Shown piece by piece: positions 15,301 through 29,800 of a DNA stretch of 64,000 nucleotides (positions are counted from its first letter, which is position 1; each line of letters begins with the position of its first letter). Below the pieces are notes generated by a model that made no database searches, had not been told where the DNA came from, and saw only the letters and a program-made list of their open reading frames with translations. The translations under genes and the position numbers were made by a program. The stretch is from positions 11,082,001 to 11,146,000 of the forward strand of contig NC_132976.1 in the NCBI RefSeq assembly GCF_047496725.1, written 5' to 3'. The stretch comes from Anoplolepis gracilipes. Taxonomy: Eukaryota; Arthropoda; Insecta; Hymenoptera; Formicidae.

Positions 15301-18300
15301 ATTCTCATAAAACTGGTTTAAGCTTTGTATATTTATAGATTAAACATTTTTTCACAGTCTTATTCGCTTTGAGTAAAATTTATTTATCGATTGTGACTGA
15401 TATTTGTGAATCTAATTGTCTTAAAACGAATATAGCAGCTTAAAATTTGTTGATCTGTTGAAATTTTCGAAGATGTAAGATGAGGGATTTATTGGAAGGA
15501 AGTAAAGTTCGGCGATGGAGGAGCCACTTAAAGCGTTGGCCCGGTCAATGCTAAATATTTGATTAGAATTCGATTGGTTTAAGATGTCAGCCGGTAAGCG
15601 AGGGTATACTCATGGGACGAACGAAAAAAAATAGGAAGAAGGAGAAAGCTCAACGAATGGATGGACAGTTAGTAGCTAGACGACGGAGTATTCCCTCGAG
15701 TCGAACGGCAAAATGATGTCAAACGGACAGCTCAGCTGTCTCGGTCACAGCATATTCTCTTTTTATCTTTTATATATCTGCAATTCGCTTTAAAATTTCT
15801 CTCTCTCTCTCTCTCTTGCTTCCTGTTTTTTTGTAATGACAGCTATAGAAAGCAAATAACGATCGCATCTTGAATCAGTTCAGAAATAAAGCCAATTCCG
15901 TATTGTTAGTTTAAAACGAGATTCATAGAGATGATATAATTTGAAAAGAACATTGTTATGTTATTTAAAAGCTTTTTTTTTAATAAAATATGCGCCAATA
16001 TATTATCACTATTTTATTTAATTATAATATGTCAAATTATAAATTAGCGAATAAAGTAACAAAGCGATAAGTGTTTCGAATTCTAAAAAAAGTAGTTAAA
16101 TAATTACTGTTAATAAAACATTTTAATATATATATTGATACAACTAGTATAAGTCTGTATAATGAATTTTTTTTTAATTGTGACAATTAAGCCTGCACTT
16201 GTTCTTGTTTTCTTAACGCGAGTCACTAACGGCAGAGAACAAGGGAGGCACAAAGGCCGAATCGCACAAAATTCATGCGAATCTACGTGGTGCCAAGTGG
16301 GGTGCATTAGCCAAGTTCCCCATTATCCACGCGTGAGAGACCCCTAAATTATCCGGCGCTCGCCTAGCGCCGATCTTGCCCACCCTCGCACGTCGGCGAG
16401 AAAAAGACGTATGACCGTCTTTTTTCGAGAACACCCTCGACAGGCTCCGGGATGAAGTTACCAATGCGTGATTTTTGCAATTGCAAGAAATTCACTATAA
16501 TTAAAACGTTTACGAGAGGATCATTTAAGTTACTATAATTTTTATCAGACTTTATTTATCTTTGATGCTTTATCTTGGTACTTTATTTTTTTAATTAATA
16601 ATTTAGAGGTCTTTTACACGCATGGATGAGGTTTGTTATTTATATTATTAATCTAATACTGTTAGCGGACGTTAATATTTTCTGACTAACGCTAATATTT
16701 TGAAAGCCGAATTAATACAAATTAGCAAAATTCGCCTTCAATATAATACGGGATTGTAATTTATTAGTTTCTAATTGTTATCTAATTATTGAACGTTATA
16801 AAAATGATATTAGAGGACTTATAAAAGCACAAAGAAAAGGAGGATAAGGGAACTGATTGTGAGAGCAAAATAGAGAAAAACAAAGGAAAAAGAATTTGCA
16901 TGTGTGTAGACATGAATAGAGGAAATAAGATAAAAGAGCGAGAGGGTAAGACGAAAACAGAAGGCTGGTCAGAGAAACAGAAGAGGAAGGAAAGAGTCAC
17001 AGCGAGAAAGAGAGAGACAGAAGATAGAGAACGCAAGTTTGGGCTATCTCTCCGAGCACAGTTCCAAGGAGCTTCCTTTAGACTTTAGTGACGTGACGTC
17101 GCCTTAATACTCTAATCCCTGCAATGGAAGCACCATCGTCCGCCTTGCGTCGTCGTGTTCTGTCTAACCGTCCTCTTACCCATGCCACACTATGCTTGGC
17201 ACATGTTAATTAATTGGCGCGTACAGATTCTCAAATGTCTCAAATCTCTTGCATCTATTCTAAAAACTTAAGAAATATTTGTCAAATTTTGATATGTATA
17301 AAAATTCCTTAAAGAAAAAGATTTATTATAAAAAGTTATAATACTTAAATAATTGTAGTCTTAAAAATAATTGTAATTTTTGTTTAATTTTTTTTTTTGA
17401 TTTTTTTATTTCAACGTTATGAATTTTTTTACTACTTGATATATTAAAAATATTAATTTCTTATAAATAAAATAATTCATGATATTACTCATATATATTG
17501 ATATTATTACAACTGTAGAAAAATCGGTGTATTAAAGAGAACGAGAGCAATTATAAATAAAAATTAAAATCTGTTCAATGTCTCACGTGATATTAGAAAC
17601 GTTTATAGGCGTCTCTGATGGAGATTTCGACGGTATCGACAATGTTTCTTTTTGCGAAAATTTAAAGTCAACCTTTACGTAATACATCTGAGTTTCTGTT
17701 CACCCATACTAGGACTATACGCTTGCTTTCTAATTATTCCCCACAGACCGTAAGGGATGACACGTAATTGGAGGGTGGACCAGGACGCATCGATCCCCAA
17801 CTCGAAGGGATTCTAGCTCTTTCTTGCATCGTATCCCCTCCCACCTTTCCTCTCTGCCCATCTCATCCTTACGCAGTTTCTCCGTTGAAGGCCAGTTTCA
17901 AGAGCATTGATTCGCAAAGAAAAGTGATAATGTCTTAAGCCGTTGGTGCGATTTAACTTCCGATTTTGGACGAGGGCACTCCCGCCGTCCTCCCTCCGCG
18001 GTCCCTAGCAAGAGTTCGTCGCTCTAAACTCCCGACTACGTGGTCTGAGGAGGGTTTAAGGTTTAAGGGAAGCTCTCTCATTCCTTGAGATCCTAGGGAG
18101 CTCCGCTAAGCGCTGACGCTGATCCCGCTCTTCTTCTGACTCCGCTCCGCCACCTCCAGGAGCTCGGGTTTATCTAATTCCAGTTGTAGGTTCCTCCTAT
18201 CGCTGTAAACCTTACGAGCGTACCAAAGGGCAAGCGTCATGCAGTTAAAGGCCTAAAAGTCTTATAAGTCATCTGAAAGACGGATAACTTATTAATTTGA

Positions 18301-18998
18301 AATAATGTGTAGTCGTTAAGATTATGAATAATTTGGAAATTTTGAAATATTTGAACATTTTATTAAATATCATTACCGCCAAATCTAATTGATACGGTGT
18401 GAAGCAAATGAGCGATATTAATCCAATCTTATTAATATCTTATCATTGTGGAATTACTGTACTCTTTCTTATGCTAATTCTATATAATTTTTTTTAGCGT
18501 TTTGTTCGCTATAAAATAAAAATAACTATAAATATAAATATATGATGAGAGATTAATTTTTAATATATAAATGAATATCGTGAATATTGTGTGATGGACA
18601 TATATTTACACGTTCGACCCATTTATGTTTGCGAAATTATGTACAGTGTAATTAATCATAAATCCGAATTTGCAATGACTTTCAGTCTGCCCAAATAGCC
18701 GTCTTATTATACTATATTTATCGTTAGTCAGGAATTTACGAAGAGAAAATTACAAATTTGCTATGTAGAAAGTTATTTCTGTTCAGACTAGCAAAGATTT
18801 GACTTTTCCTTTGAAAATCCAGCTACGCAAAGAACTCGCGAGTTGCAAAAGGGAGTAGACCCGCGAGGTCGCTGGCCGGGACCAATGTTGCTCGGATTCC
18901 TAAAGCAGCAAAGAGAGAACCAAGTAGCATGTACATACATATAGTAACGCGAGGCAGCCCGAAGGATGGCGGAGGGATGGTAGTATAGACGCGGGTGG

Positions 18999-19005
18999 AT
19001 ATAAG
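18999..19005 (+). promoter_or_regulatory. Candidate TATA box of the zinc-finger gene
   Basis: The motif ATATAAG lies in a GC-richer stretch about 700 bases upstream of the probable first splice donor (19,738). A start site about 25-30 bases downstream would fall near 19,030, just before purine-rich sequence. This is a weak, motif-only assignment; other promoters further upstream are equally possible. Confidence 0.3.
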
Positions 19006-19029
19006 CGGGAAAGGCGTACGGAGAGCACG

Positions 19030-19738
19030 TACCTCAACACACTGAGAGAGAAGGAGAGAGTCCTAGGTGTGCACCCAGGAATCGTGTCCCCCTTCTACGA
19101 TATCCGTGGCGGGGGTTTGAGGTGAGCGAAAGGGATGTGCAGAGGGGCTGGGAATCGTGCTCCAGCCAAGCTCAAGGGGGTGGACAGTGCGCAGAACCCG
19201 CCCCCACCTTTCGCGACGAAGCAGAAGCCGCCGGCTGCCCGCGCAAGTCTTCATCCCCTCCGTGCGCGACGGAAGATCGCCACCCCCGAACGAACTTAAA
19301 CATAGCACAGTAGCTCGCGAGCACCCCGTCTGAAAGGGCCCATCGCGCACACCGATCCGGACTTGTTACCTACATATATATATATGTGTATACATATGTA
19401 TATATATATATATGTATATATACATATATGTATATATAGATATCGGTGGTTTGTGTCGAGCACGCGTGTCCTCGCTGTGTGCATGCGCGCGTGCGTGTCA
19501 CGCAGTGCCTGTCGGAACATCTCGAATTTGCTGCAAGGACGAAGCAAGATAGAGTGTGTGACTTGCTAGAGAAAATAATACGAGAATTCAAGCGATCGTT
19601 CATCAGGACAGACAAAGAAACAGAGATAGAGAAAGAAAAAAAAAAAAAAAAAAAAAGGGAAATATACGGACGCATCTCGGCACAGAATGACACTTGGGAT
19701 TCGTGGCGACGTACTCGACGATCCTCTGCGGATGTCAG
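19030..19738 (+). other. Probable 5' untranslated exon of the MYT1-like gene
   Basis: This stretch ends in a consensus donor, CAG|GTGAAT, at 19,738/19,739. The first coding exon has a good acceptor (TTTTGTGTTCCAG) ending at 20,012, so a 274-base intron in the 5' UTR is likely. The exon holds several upstream ATGs, a TATG-type repeat (19,371-19,441) and a run of about 20 A residues near 19,640. The left edge is a guess based on the TATA-like motif. Confidence 0.4.
19371..19441. repeat. (TA)n/(TATG)n tract
   Basis: Alternating TA and TATG/TACA units for about 70 bases within the presumed 5' UTR exon of the zinc-finger gene. It generates spurious Tyr/Ile-rich open frames on both strands. Confidence 0.8.
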
Positions 19739-20049
19739 GTGAATTCTCTTGAGAGACAGTTCCTTAGACTTTGAATGCGCTGTTGTAAGTAGATGATGGA
19801 AGGAGAAAGAGAAGAGGCCTGTGGGGCAGGCGCTGAGGATCTACCGCAACGAAAGAGCGGCAAGGATCCTGAGCGAGGTGGCCTCTCTCGTTAGATCGCG
19901 CCGACCTCGAAATTGACAAAATTGACCTTGCACTCGTGTACGAATGCACCGCGTCCCTTGCGCCCGCATGGCAGAGCAGACTTGCTGATCCTCTGGAATT
20001 TTTGTGTTCCAGGGTGGAACTGACCAGCGTGCCGGGCGGACAGAATGCG

Positions 20050-21952
20050 ATGGCTCATCTCAAAAAGCGGAAGCTGGAAGCAGAGTCGGTCACGCAGAAT
20101 CCTAAACAGACGCAGCAACCGTTGCAGCAGCAATTGTTAATCAACAAGAAGGGCCTGCAGACGAACACGCCGCAAGAGATGGAGCCGACTGATGCCGCCG
20201 TGAAGCGAAGGAGGAAAAGCGTGCGCGACGACGACGCGCGAAAGACGATTGACATCGTTGATCCTAATAAAAACATACCGCTGCCTCAGAAGAAACGTGC
20301 GTTTACATCGGGTAATTCAGGTAGCCCCGCTAGAAAATCCAGCAAACACTGCGAAGAACCCGAAGACGACGAGACTTTAATAAGAGAAACAGAAGCTGCC
20401 CTGAAGAGTTTGTCGGGTAGCTGGCCCGGACCTAGAGGATCTCTGTATCAAAGAGGCAATTCGGATGAAGATAGATACGAGTCTAACTTTGAGAATCTCT
20501 TTGAAGAGAAGAAAGAAAATCCTAAATTATCGCCTTCATCAACCTCTTCGAATACAAGCAACGACACTGGTTGTTCATTAAAGGACGTGATAACTTTTCG
20601 CGGACAGCAGGATCGATCTGGTAAAATGCAACAGCAAAATAGACAAGATTCGAAGCAACAACAACATCCGATTAAAACTAAAAAAGACTTGGATAATCTT
20701 CTGAAAATTGAGAACGAATGCGCGAATATTCAGTCTCAAGTCGGTAACGTCAATCAGAATGAAATTCCGAAAATTAGACCGGTTTCTGTTCGATCGTTAT
20801 CAAGCAAAGATAGAAACGACAGGAACATGAATACACACATTGACTCTCAAGGAAGGCAGTCGGACAAATATTCTCGATACGATCCACCAGATTTTAATGA
20901 GTTAGTCGATGATTCATCCAACGAACTTGAAATCGACATGTCCGATCCAACGGCTGACAAAGACGAAAGCGATCGAGATAGATCGAATGACAGGGAGCGC
21001 GAACGAACATGCAAAAATGGTCAATCACCACAGAGTATCGGTAGACAACAGCAGCAACAACAACATCATCAGCAGCAACATCAAGCGCTTTACTCGAATT
21101 ATCAGAGACAGTATAATGATACCAACATGAAAGTTTCACCTACGGGGACTTCGTCATCCTCGTCACCGCCAACGAGCTCGCCATTCTCAGCAACATCCGC
21201 ATTTAGGCCACCCAACACGGATCATTCAAAAGTTACATGTCGCGGCGCATCATCAGTCCCGGTAGCCTCTTCGGCGATTCCGCCAATCGGTCCGTATCCA
21301 GCTGCCGCTACGTTTGTAGGATATCCGACGCCTGGACCGACGATGCCGTCGCCACAGCCCGTAGCTGGCATATCGCCCGCGTCGGAGGACAAGTCTACCG
21401 TGTCTCTGTTGCAGCTCAAGTCCTCGAAGGAAGAGAGCCATCATGTGACGACTCATAATGTAGCTAATTCTGTGTCTCCCAGCAAGAGCCCTCCTGGCAG
21501 TCTACCTGCCGTTACTAGTCCTGATTCTTCGAAACAGTACACGATCCTGCAGCCTGCGGGAGTAGGCTCCAGAGCGGCCAGTGCGATTCAAGATATCACG
21601 AGGGACGGAGTAGTCAGTGTCGCCGCTGTGAGCAGCTGCACCACGGCAAACAACGGCGCTGCGAACGTGAACGGCAACGGAGTCGGAAATAAAGCAACCA
21701 CCAACGGCAGTAACAGTGTCAATGATAGCGGTAATACCGCGAATCCTGCCGGAAATCCTAATACGAACAGCATCGCCAGCATAACTATTACAACGGCATC
21801 GACCACCACTACTACATCCAGTCCGACAATTGCTGCCGATGTGCCCGCAGCGAGCGGCCAGCAGGACAATGTCATGAAAATGCCAGAGAGACCCGGCACC
21901 TTCGACAGTAGCAGACCGGGAATGTCTATGTCTCCGTCCAGTCTCGGCAGAG
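20050..21952 (+). CDS. MYT1-like coding exon 1 (disordered N-terminus)
   Basis: Encodes residues 1-634 plus one base. It opens MAHLKKRKLE with a basic cluster KKRK, then KRRRK at residues 52-56, both plausible nuclear-localisation signals. A conserved-looking segment, TEAALKSLSGSWPG, follows near residue 115. The rest is acidic, Ser/Thr, Gln/His, Pro and Asn-rich, typical of intrinsic disorder. The donor is AGA|G|GTGAGA at 21,952/21,953. Open reading continues upstream in frame to an ATG at 19,936, which would add 38 residues if the presumed UTR intron were retained. Confidence 0.88.
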
Positions 21953-22386
21953 GTGAGAATTTTAATGTCTGTCGCGTTACATATAAAACACGATATTATA
22001 TAAAAGTGACGTATATGTATATATATATATATTCAAATTGATCTATTAATATTGAAACTGCATATTATTGCAACCGATTCAATCAATCGTAGATAGAATC
22101 AACAAATTGATCTTATATTAAAAATATACACATCAAGGAAAAATTAAATTTATGTAAAAACTAATGTCACTAATATAATAATTTTCAGTCACAAATAAAT
22201 TAGAATATTATGCTCTAAAGGATATTGATATCCACAAGATATCTGATACTGATATATCTATATTATTTACAGTTATTTGAAACGATACAGTTTCTCCTGT
22301 ATTCGTATGTTATATCGATATATCAGTAATAAAATCGTAAACTAAAAATTTGTATAATATATATACATTTATATATATACATAAAG

Positions 22387-22417
<31 letters not shown>

Positions 22418-23777
22418 GTTAATTCATGGAAATTATTAATTTATAGATGTAAATAACATAGTATTATCAAAGCTTCTGATACGTTACACTTAAAGAGTTC
22501 TGAAAATTAAAGATGTCTTTAAATTTCCGTAGAAGAACGAATGCTCCGACATGTGTTCGAAACTCTTTAAATTATTGACAGAGATAGTAATCATAAGTAG
22601 TAGTGGAGTTATACTAGTCGTACGTTATGTGTTACGAGAGGGGACAAAAGGCATTTTCGACTCTCTCGCTTACGCCGTTCCTCGCCTTCTCTCAATTTCT
22701 CTCTCTTTCTCTCTTGCTTTCTCTGTCTTGCTCTCTATAAAGTTAGGGGAGTTAGGGCAGCGCGGAAAATCAATAATTACGAAGCGAGGGGTGATGACTC
22801 AAATGCTGAAATCAAGGTCTCTTCGAGCAAAATTATTCTCCCGTATCCTATGATATAGGCATTCTATCTTTGTCCCCGTCGTTACTCTTCTATTCTTTTT
22901 CTTTCTTATATCAGTTGCTGTCATATCTCTTCTCTGATTATGCAAAACATATCACGTGTTTATAATAAGTACATTTCAAATTAACAAGAATAGTGCTTCA
23001 CAAAGTAATAGCAGCTTAATCGCATTCGAATATTTTCAATCACCAATAATAAGCGTTAACGAAATTACTTTGCTCCGATAGTTTGACACGTTAAATGTAG
23101 CATGCACGGTATAAGAGAACGGAATGAACGGAATTTTTCTTTAGGGAAGAATCAAAGAGCTATCTTCGCGTGTCGCACTGTAGATGCGCCATGGTGTGAC
23201 AGGTGGAGGCTCGAGTGCATTCCAGGGTCTTAGGGCAGCGAAGACACGACGTGTCTAGTCGGGGAAATTTGGGGTTGATACCACGTCATACGTATAAGCC
23301 GCAGCTGTCAGCGGCTGGAAACGTGACTAGCATCCCAGCCGCTCCAAGCCACCTTATTACCACCCTGTGCCTGGCTGCCTGTCCTCATTATCCCCTTAAC
23401 GTTTTCTCCGGCCGATGGCTGCGAAGATGATTGCTTTCAAGAATTCAATCTTCCGCGTTTGATTTCTCGTCTGTCGCAGAATGAACATGTGGAAAATTAA
23501 TCGAATTAATAATAACGATTAAAAAATATCATAAATCATTTCTAAAGAAATGCAAGCAATTTTTGAAAATTAAACCGTAGATAGGCTTTAAAGTAACTAA
23601 AATAGTTTGCTTGTTGTGAAATCTAAGATAATACTACGCGACATGATAAATGGGTCCGATTAAACGCGTGCTTATCAGCGTGACAGCGATACAACCATAG
23701 CGGAGTCGGTCAAGCGAGGGGCGGTTTTAATCGAAAATCCATCTCCTTTTTTCTCCCTATCTTTCATTCTGTCTCTT

Positions 23778-23823
<46 letters not shown>

Positions 23824-26800
23824 CCGAGAGTTGCTCTTGATATCTTCGATTTAGCGTGACGATCGCGTGCGCCTTTTTTTTTATTCGCTAGGCGCGCACA
23901 TGCACGCGCGTAAGAGCGTGTTGACACGCCATAAAACCACTATCGGGAAATCCGTCGGCCGCAAAAACCACCCTTTCCGCGTCGAGAAAGACCGGCCGCG
24001 CGCGCGACCGGGGTCGAGCCGGCTAATAAAAAAATAAACTGCCCTGTAACTCAATTTTACGCTGCCTTTGCGACCGCACGCATAAAAAGGACCTTTACTC
24101 GCGCGCGAGGGCTCTACCCTCCCTTTAAGGGCGCCGCGCGCCTCCGTGTGTAAATACCTACTTTGTGATTATTCCTCGCGCTGTTCTCTCTTTTTTTAGA
24201 ACCTCCGATCTTTTCCTTATCCAGCATGCGATTCAGTGTGGGGAAGTGACTGGGATGCTATTATATGCATCGACTATTCTACATGATCGAGAGTGTATAA
24301 CTTTATATATGTTGGTTCTGCGGAGATTCCTGAGAACCCTTTACGATCTCATAGGATTGAATTTGTTATACACATTATGCTATAATAATTGCATGATACA
24401 AAATAAGTATTTAGTTTTGCCATTAATTATAATTTTAAAATACATAGCGCTATTTTGTCAAAAATTTAACGTCATGTCAAGATAATGTTCTCAAAAGAAT
24501 GCAGTGATATATTAATGGCATTTGGTGTATCCGCATTTGCAAGGACGCGTCGTGACACGCGATTCACCAATTTTTTTCATTTTTTAAACTCGAAGAAGTT
24601 GAACCATGCAATTAACAATGTAAACGAAAGGATATACATTTCTAAAAATATTATAAAGAAATTGATTGCTAAAATGTAGGTGCCTCGAATTTCATTAAAA
24701 CTATTTATATGATATATTGCGCGCTGAATTTTGATCATATTAATTATATTTCTTAGTATCTTGATTTTTTTCTGGCAAAACAACAGCTGATCCTCGACAA
24801 AGATAAAGCATGGAAATTACGAAAATTCAGATTTCAATTAAATAACGTGCAAATAAATTCAATTTATAATTTAAAGCATCAAATTTAGGCATTACTATCA
24901 ACGTACCTTTTTACTCTAAAGTTAATTGGCTTGCGCGAATATTCAGACGTTACGTGCATACTCAATTGCACTAATTAACGACTTTTGACGGCGAATTAAT
25001 AATTAGCAACCAGCGGACGCTCAATTCCCTCCGATTATCTTGATGACGACGATGATTTTTCGCGGTCGAACGAAAGTCTCGGCGCGTGTCGCGCAAGCTG
25101 ACCGAATAAAACAATCCCGGTGTTTATATACACGTCTACCCCTTCCGCGGACCCTCACGTGAAATGGCTACAAAATAACACAATTACAACGCGACCACGG
25201 GCTCACCCTCGGTGACCGACGCTCGTCCTCGTTCTCACCCCTTGATTCCGCTCTTTTCCCTTTTCCCTCTGACTCTCGCTGCTCCATTACAGCATGCTGC
25301 AGGGAAAAAGAAACTAAAAGAGAGGGAACAGGAAGATAAAATCTAAGGAAAAAAGATAGAAATAGATAAATAGAAGGAGAGGGAGAAAATGGCGAAAGAG
25401 AGTGAGAGAAGATAGAAGAAAAATAAGGGTGAAGGCAGGTCTGACCGACTCGTTACAAGTCTATTCAGACATCCGGAAAGAACAGCGCGTGCCGGTATTC
25501 ATTTTGTTGACCGGAACCATTATCTGCCCCTTGGCTCGTTTTTTCTCTCTTACTCTTTCTATTTCTCTCACTCTCTCGTTTGCTCTTTCTTTTCATCCCC
25601 GAGTTTAGTCACCGACGTGGCCGTTTTAAAACCTTACGGCTAATTTATTAATCCTACAAGGGCAACTGCTCGCCCTCAGTTATCCGGTGAACCTTTTTTA
25701 CCCGGCGCTAATTAAAAACCAGGAAGCTTCAGCGATTCTTCCTCAAAATAAAAATAACACCGATTTTTTCTATTACGAATTTTCTAATATTCGTAACGTA
25801 TTAGTTTTACGCTCATTACGTGTATTTTTCATTCATATATATCGTGACGATATTTATTTTTATTCCAATGAAAATTCAGCACATTTCGATCTTCATCTTT
25901 GGCAAATTCTCTGATTTTGAAACAAAATTAATCCGTCTAGTTTCTCTTCGTGGCATTAAGCGAGGTTGCGAACAATCCTGACAGTGTGTCCCATCGTTCA
26001 ACTTCGGAACTTGGAGAACATCGTGGTCCGCAAATAAAGCATGCCGCTAATGACGTCACGTATCGTAATCCAATTTATAAGGAGGGCGATGCCACCCGCG
26101 CCTTAAGAAAAAGACGAACATCTAAGTAGGGATCGACTTTCTTTCTCCATCTCTTCCGTCAGTTCTCGCTCTTCTGAAACGCGAAATGACGACCTGATGA
26201 AGTTTCTCGCCGTCACGGCGCTCGATTGGAGAGCCCCAACGTAGTTGGCTAAGGGATCAGGCCCGGATGAAGGATTAGTACACGACAAAGTTTATAAAAG
26301 TGCGCTCACTTCAGGAGAACTCCCGTCAACTAACCTAAAGCTGGCCACCCCTTAAGGGGCTCCTCCGGAATCTCTTTTCGACCCTCTAACACACGTGACA
26401 AACTTACCTATGTTCCGTCGCGATCATGATGTACTTGCGATGATTGCGACATTGAAGTATCGAGATCTGTTTTTTAGGCAGATAAATTGGTAGAAAATTT
26501 TAGTTTTAGTTATAATCTATTAATAAGCTATTATCTAGAAATAAAAAAATTATTGCGATAAATTATTTGTGCCAAGGATCATTCTCTTTCTACTCTATTT
26601 TAAACTTTATACATTTATTATTATTACTTTTTGCTATGATATTTTATAATTATAAAAAATTTGATGTTTGGTAAAATAATTTATAAAGTTATATAAATTT
26701 ATAAAAATTATATATATATAAACTTAGTAATTATAAACAAATCGCACATTATTAAATGCTTATTTTTTAATGTTTAAAGCTACAGCTATACATGAATGGT

Positions 26801-29800
26801 ATCTACAATAGTGTTAGTTAATGTAGCTTTCAGAGCCGATCATGTCTGAATTTAAGGATTGGGTAGGAACCTTTTAGTCGCATTTATCGTTCACGATTGA
26901 AATAAAGAGAACCTTGCCGAAGGGGCTCGTATTAACCGATTGGTACTTCTCGGCTACCTGCAGTGTACTAGAAACCTGTAATTGTCTGGTCACGCGAGGT
27001 CGCTCCGGGAATACGAACGCGATCATACGTGACGTGCGCTATACCTACCATTATATTACAGCTAGTGCACGACAGATGTTACAATTGGTCGTTTGGGCAT
27101 ACTCGTCTGGGCACCAGCCGTAGTTTCGTGGCACTGTTGTAAGAATACAACGTGAACTGAAAACAGTTTCGAAAAAAAATTTATTAATTATAGACATAAA
27201 TTATCGGTTGATGCAGACGTCTTCAATACAGTCAAGATCATATACCTTTAAATAAACCATGATGAATTATCGTGCTGTTTGCGAAAATTCATTCACCTCT
27301 TCGGAAATATTTGCAATTATTAGCAAATACAAATCCTACTTGTTATCAATTATTACAAAAAACACAGACGTTTTAATGCTCTTCTTCTATTGGGTTATGC
27401 ATAATATTGATGATAAATAATGTATGATAAAAAAGGTGCCGTGTATTAATAAATAGATGTAGGAGGAACGAAAAATCATGCAGCAAAACTTTTTCTCGAT
27501 CGCTAAAACTTTCGTTCTGTTACATGAGAATGAGGCATCTATCTCCTCTTTGTTTCGCGGACAGTTGTAGGCCGGCCACATACCCCGCGCTAATCCCGAA
27601 GGCTTAGTCACGGGACAGAGAAATCCCAGAGGCTATTCACAAATGCGTAACTCGTGCGATGAGATCCAAGCTGACCACACGCGAGGCCATTTCTACCCTT
27701 CTGGACCGTCCTTTCAACTTTCACTTGGGGCCTCTCACCAGGATTGGAGAAGCTCATTCTGAAAAATGCTATTAAATAACATGCGCGCTTGAGAAAACTA
27801 TGTTTTTTGACATCTCTTCCCGAAATATCTAAAAAAAAATTATTTATAAACAAACAATTAAGAATATAATATATTTATTATAAATTATTTTACATTAGAA
27901 AAAAATATAATCTTACACAAGCATATTTTATTTTATTCATACAATATATCTGTCTCACACAATTTATATTTATCTTTCTTTTTTATTTTATATATTTGTT
28001 TAGTTCATAATCTATCGTCAAATGAGAAAATAATCGATATAAAAATTTAAAAGCTTTTAAAATTGATTGGCTTATCAATAATGAGTTTCCCCATCTTATG
28101 CATAAATTTTATGCAAAGCATCTGTTTTAAATCTATATTTTCTCGAAAATATATCGCGTTTAGAGTAAGAAAAACAATTTATTATATTATATTATTTGTT
28201 TTCTTGTATTTTAGTTAAATTGTAAAATAATTAATCTTATCTATTTTTGTTAATGGAAATAAATTCATGCGTGAACATGAGATAAACTTGTTATAAATAG
28301 AATTTCAATATGAGAAATAGAGTAAGGATGCGTATTTTTCGTTACGCTTGGCTCGCAGAGTTCTTCGCCCTGACTGTTCAACGTTCTCTGTGTAGGATAA
28401 GAGGTATACGTGATATATTGGCAAACGGGGAGTAAGTTGTATTCTGGTTCGATGTGCAGAATGAAACTACACGACGATGTCGGACACGTCGGCTGTCAGC
28501 CATTCAATAGTTAATTTCCATTCAACAGCTCGTGTCGCTGGCAGTATATACAGCGTACAAGCATACCGAAAAGAGAGAGAAACAGAGAGGAAGAAAAAAT
28601 ACCACATTATTTTTCATATTTTTCTACTGTATTCTTTCGAAATTATAATATTAGGATTCATCGCGCCTATATGTTTTTTATATTATTGAATAATATTAAT
28701 GAATATAATCATGTATTCTTTCCAAAATTAATTTTTATTTAAAGATAGAATTTTTAGACATAAATTTATACGCATAGTAATTAATTAATGTCTAGCATTG
28801 ACAATGATCTGTCAATTATAAGTAAATTAATCTTTTTATAAACTACTATTATTGAGAATGTAGACTTTAATGATATAATATATTTATGAGAAAACATTTT
28901 AGGGAATATAATAGGTAAAGTTTGTTACCAAAGATGAAGACTTCATAAAGCCGTCGTTTTGCGATAATGCCGTTTAAAGTATCGTACGCGAATTCGAGAT
29001 AAAAGTGGATTGCGTGCATATTCTCGCGTCAATTAGTTGTGAGTACAAGATTATGAAACCAAATGCAATAACAACGCATTAAGCGTATTAAGCCGGCGCC
29101 GCATTCCGGTCGACACGTTTCTGCCGCGAATAACACTCGTCGACAGTGTAAATATCCAATTTATTCAGAATTACAGCCCGCTTGTGTCGGGATTATCAAT
29201 TTCGGTACAGAAATAACGCAGAGACAGTGTGACATCGCGCGCTTGTTATCGTCGTAGTATGTAATTAATATCGGAACGTAGTGAACTTGAAGCGAAAAAA
29301 TAGTCTTCCTGACATTTTCAAACGTCTATATTTGACTCAAGATTTGTCGCAGGAATTGTTTATTAGTGCTAATAATGCTCTAATATAAAATATATAAGAA
29401 TGAATTTTTATTCTCTATTTTTTTTTTACGAATCTATAAAATATGTATAAATATTTCTTGTATATTTTTAAATTTGAAAAATTTTTCTAAATCTGTAATC
29501 GTTTAAAGTTTACCTTTTGTAAAGTGACAATAATCTCTAGAATGAACATCATTATGTTTATATATTTCTAGATAAAACTTAATCAGCTTAAGCTTATAAC
29601 GCCAAGCTTGACTAAAAACTAACGTACGTGGTATCTCATGAATATCTGAAGCGGCATTTAATAGACTAACATCTGGCTCTACGTGGCGGTTTGATTTGTT
29701 ACAGAGGGCAACAAGTGCCCGACCCCAGGCTGTACGGGGCAGGGTCACGTGACCGGACTCTACTCTCACCACCGCAGGTAAGCAATTATCGGTAATTAAC

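Larger units (their letters stand above)
1..18990. other. 19-kb upstream region with no supported gene
   Basis: I find no coding exon I can defend here. Open frames are short (at most 139 codons), lack recognisable domains, and have no convincing splice partners. The DNA alternates between AT-rich stretches and GC-richer islands (roughly 2,540-3,440, 3,780-4,250, 7,560-8,100, 11,450-12,000, 12,600-13,100, 14,290-15,170, 17,720-18,260 and 18,790-19,000). These islands could be regulatory modules or untranslated exons of longer isoforms of the zinc-finger gene downstream, but nothing in the sequence proves it. Simple repeats and one perfect hairpin are listed separately. Confidence 0.6.
21953..29704 (+). 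other. Intron 1 of the MYT1-like gene (7.75 kb)
   Basis: Bounded by GTGAGA and TTTGTTACAG. No coding exon is evident inside. It contains an AT tract (22,387-22,412), a long CT tract (23,781-23,819), a GC-rich island (about 23,870-24,150), a purine-rich stretch (25,300-25,430) and a perfect CRE palindrome TGACGTCA at 26,051-26,058. The size and islands make it a reasonable place for enhancers or an alternative promoter, but that is inference. Confidence 0.7.
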
